From contig CAWICN010000001.1 in NCBI GenBank assembly GCA_963834725.1, positions 372,001 to 436,000 on the forward strand: DNA of 64,000 nt, read 5' to 3'. The stretch's first letter is position 1. Every line of letters starts with the position of its first letter. The notes below the pieces were generated by a model, which had not been told where the DNA came from, made no database searches, and saw nothing but the letters and a program-made list of their open reading frames with translations. Origin of the DNA: PALSA-693 sp963834725 (GTDB taxonomy: Bacteria; Actinomycetota; Acidimicrobiia; Acidimicrobiales; Palsa-688). The translations under genes were made by a program, and so were the position numbers. Below, piece after piece: positions 63,146 through 64,000 of this stretch.

Positions 63146-63277
63146 CCCTTACGCCTGCCGGGGATGGAGGGCACCGACCTTCCGTCCCCGGCATTGGCGC
63201 GCTCCCGCTCGCCTGGTTGCCGGGAGCTACCTCGTCTGGTCTGGGTCTCTTCCGGACAGGTCGGGCTCAGGTCGAGT

Positions 63278-64000
63278 TCAGGCGTTCGCACGCTCGCCGG
63301 GCACCTCGAGGAGGGGCCACGGGCCGGGTACCCCTTTGAGATCGTAGGTGCCATGGTCGACGAAGGTGAGCCTGGAGCCGAGCAGGAGATCGGTGACGGT
63401 CTTGGACACGAGGACTTCCTCTGGGTCGGCCAGGTCACAGATCCGCTGAGCAATGACCACTGCGAGCCCGGCGATGTCGTCGCCTCTTTGTTCGATCTCG
63501 CCGGTGTGGAGTCCGGCACGCACCTGGATGCCCAAGCCATCCATCCGGGTCCGGATGGCCTGCGCGGCCCGGACCGCCCGTCCGGGCTGATCGAAGGTGG
63601 CGAGGATGCCGTCACCGGTCTCTTTGACCAGCACGCCGTGTTGGCGGGCGACCTCCTCCGCGGCCAGGCGGCCGTGCTCGTCCAGCAAAGCCCGCCAGCC
63701 CCGGTCGCCAAGGGTGGCGGTCCGGTCCGCGGAGGCCACGATGTCGGTGAACAACACTGTGGCCAGACTGGTCGTGGTCGGCCCTGGCGCGCCTCGGAGC
63801 TTCTCGGCCAGGAGCCGGGCGTCGCGGACCAGGCCCGGCAGGTCCCCCGAGTACGGGTCGGTCATGTCGGCGGAGCACGCGTCGAATGTGGCCGAGGCCC
63901 GAGGAGCGAGATCGCCGAGGAGGTCATGGCCCTCGGCCGCTCGGCCCGGATCGTCAAGCAAGGCCAGTGCGACCCACTGGGCCGGTGAGGTTACGGCCTC
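63278..64000 (-). CDS. Class III adenylate/guanylate cyclase (partial, open at window edge)
   Basis: The frame is open to the right edge, giving at least 240 residues. The cyclase domain spans from LATVLFTDIVASADRTATLG through VLVKETGDGILATFDQ, VRAGLHTGEIEQRGDDIAGL and SKTVTDLLLGSRLTFVDHGTYDLKGV. The two metal-binding Asp (FTDIV; GDGI) are present, so it may make cAMP or cGMP. An internal ATG (63865) or TTG (63961) may be the real start. It is the only cyclase domain in this window that is not interrupted or shifted. Confidence 0.85.
   Translation of the reverse strand, partial: EAVTSPAQWVALALLDDPGRAAEGHDLLGDLAPRASATFDACSADMTDPYSGDLPGLVRDARLLAEKLRGAPGPTTTSLATVLFTDIVASADRTATLGDRGWRALLDEHGRLAAEEVARQHGVLVKETGDGILATFDQPGRAVRAAQAIRTRMDGLGIQVRAGLHTGEIEQRGDDIAGLAVVIAQRICDLADPEEVLVSKTVTDLLLGSRLTFVDHGTYDLKGVPGPWPLLEVPGERANA

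Overview
The window looks like chromosomal DNA of a high-GC actinobacterium. The reasons are a SARP-type regulator, GAF-ANTAR proteins, three F420-type luciferase-like oxidoreductases (one decayed), a class F sortase, anti-sigma/ECF sigma pairs, LtrA and DUF6295 proteins, and many class III cyclase domains. An uncultured member of Acidimicrobiia or a nearby lineage is a reasonable guess, but this is inference. There is no rRNA, convincing tRNA, CRISPR array or phage module.

Layout. 0.2-0.5 kb holds a LapA-like membrane protein. 1.5-6.2 kb is a graveyard: a GAF-ANTAR regulator with a locally scrambled ANTAR domain, an Hsp20 tail, a GAF fragment, a tyrosine recombinase C-terminus, a frameshifted cyclase-YHS protein and an MFS exporter broken by about six single-base indels and a 47-bp tandem duplication. 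6.8-8.4 kb is a tight operon (ECF sigma, an anti-sigma-stub/VOC fusion, cupin). 8.6-11.8 kb carries an SDR, a methyltransferase, a SARP regulator and a DUF1059 protein. 12-16 kb has LtrA, an acyl-CoA dehydrogenase, a MaoC hydratase and an unknown protein. 16.2-27.9 kb has two proteins that each fuse two CaiB/BaiF CoA-transferase halves, a truncated MFS gene, a ferredoxin, a complete IS1634-type element with a WYL-like passenger gene, a zinc-ribbon membrane protein, a dienelactone hydrolase and a DUF6295 protein. 28.3-33 kb has an esterase/propeller lipoprotein, a decayed aminoglycoside phosphotransferase joined to a VOC tail, about 1 kb without genes and an unknown conserved protein. 33.2-39.4 kb is a lipid module: thiolase, FadB-like trifunctional enzyme, F420-type oxidoreductase and acyl-CoA dehydrogenase-like flavoprotein.

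39.5-44.9 kb was one cyclase-AAA-TPR-LuxR regulator gene. It is now split by a 1,938-bp ISAzo13-type element flanked by a CTAAG duplication, and removing the element in silico restores one frame of 1,147 residues. 45-50 kb has OsmC, amidase, TenA, a quinone oxidoreductase and PhoU with a three-unit PHO box. 50-55.4 kb mixes intact genes (zinc ribbon, PEGA-like, amidohydrolase, luciferase-like) with remnants (ABC-2 permease, luciferase-like, hydrolase-LuxR). 55.9-58 kb is an overlapping three-gene cell-surface operon ending in a class F sortase. 58-64 kb has two unusual repeat structures, a six-helix-type membrane protein, a SnoaL-cyclase remnant, a DUF2293-associated protein, an ECF sigma/RskA anti-sigma pair, a secreted protein and a cyclase running off the right edge.

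How genes work together. The likely metabolic theme is CoA-ester chemistry: CoA transfer (two fused CaiB enzymes), dehydrogenation, hydration, and the hydratase/dehydrogenase/thiolase steps of beta-oxidation, with F420-type oxidoreductases nearby. No substrate can be assigned. The second theme is turnover of signalling genes: five cyclase domains lie in 64 kb and only one of them is intact. The best new leads are the reconstructable IS insertion, a CCCAAAA slippery heptamer inside that IS, the IS1634/WYL element with two nested inverted repeats, a hairpin repeat family near 24.0 and 58.1 kb, and a perfect 26-bp stem at the breakpoint of a decayed gene at 54.6 kb.
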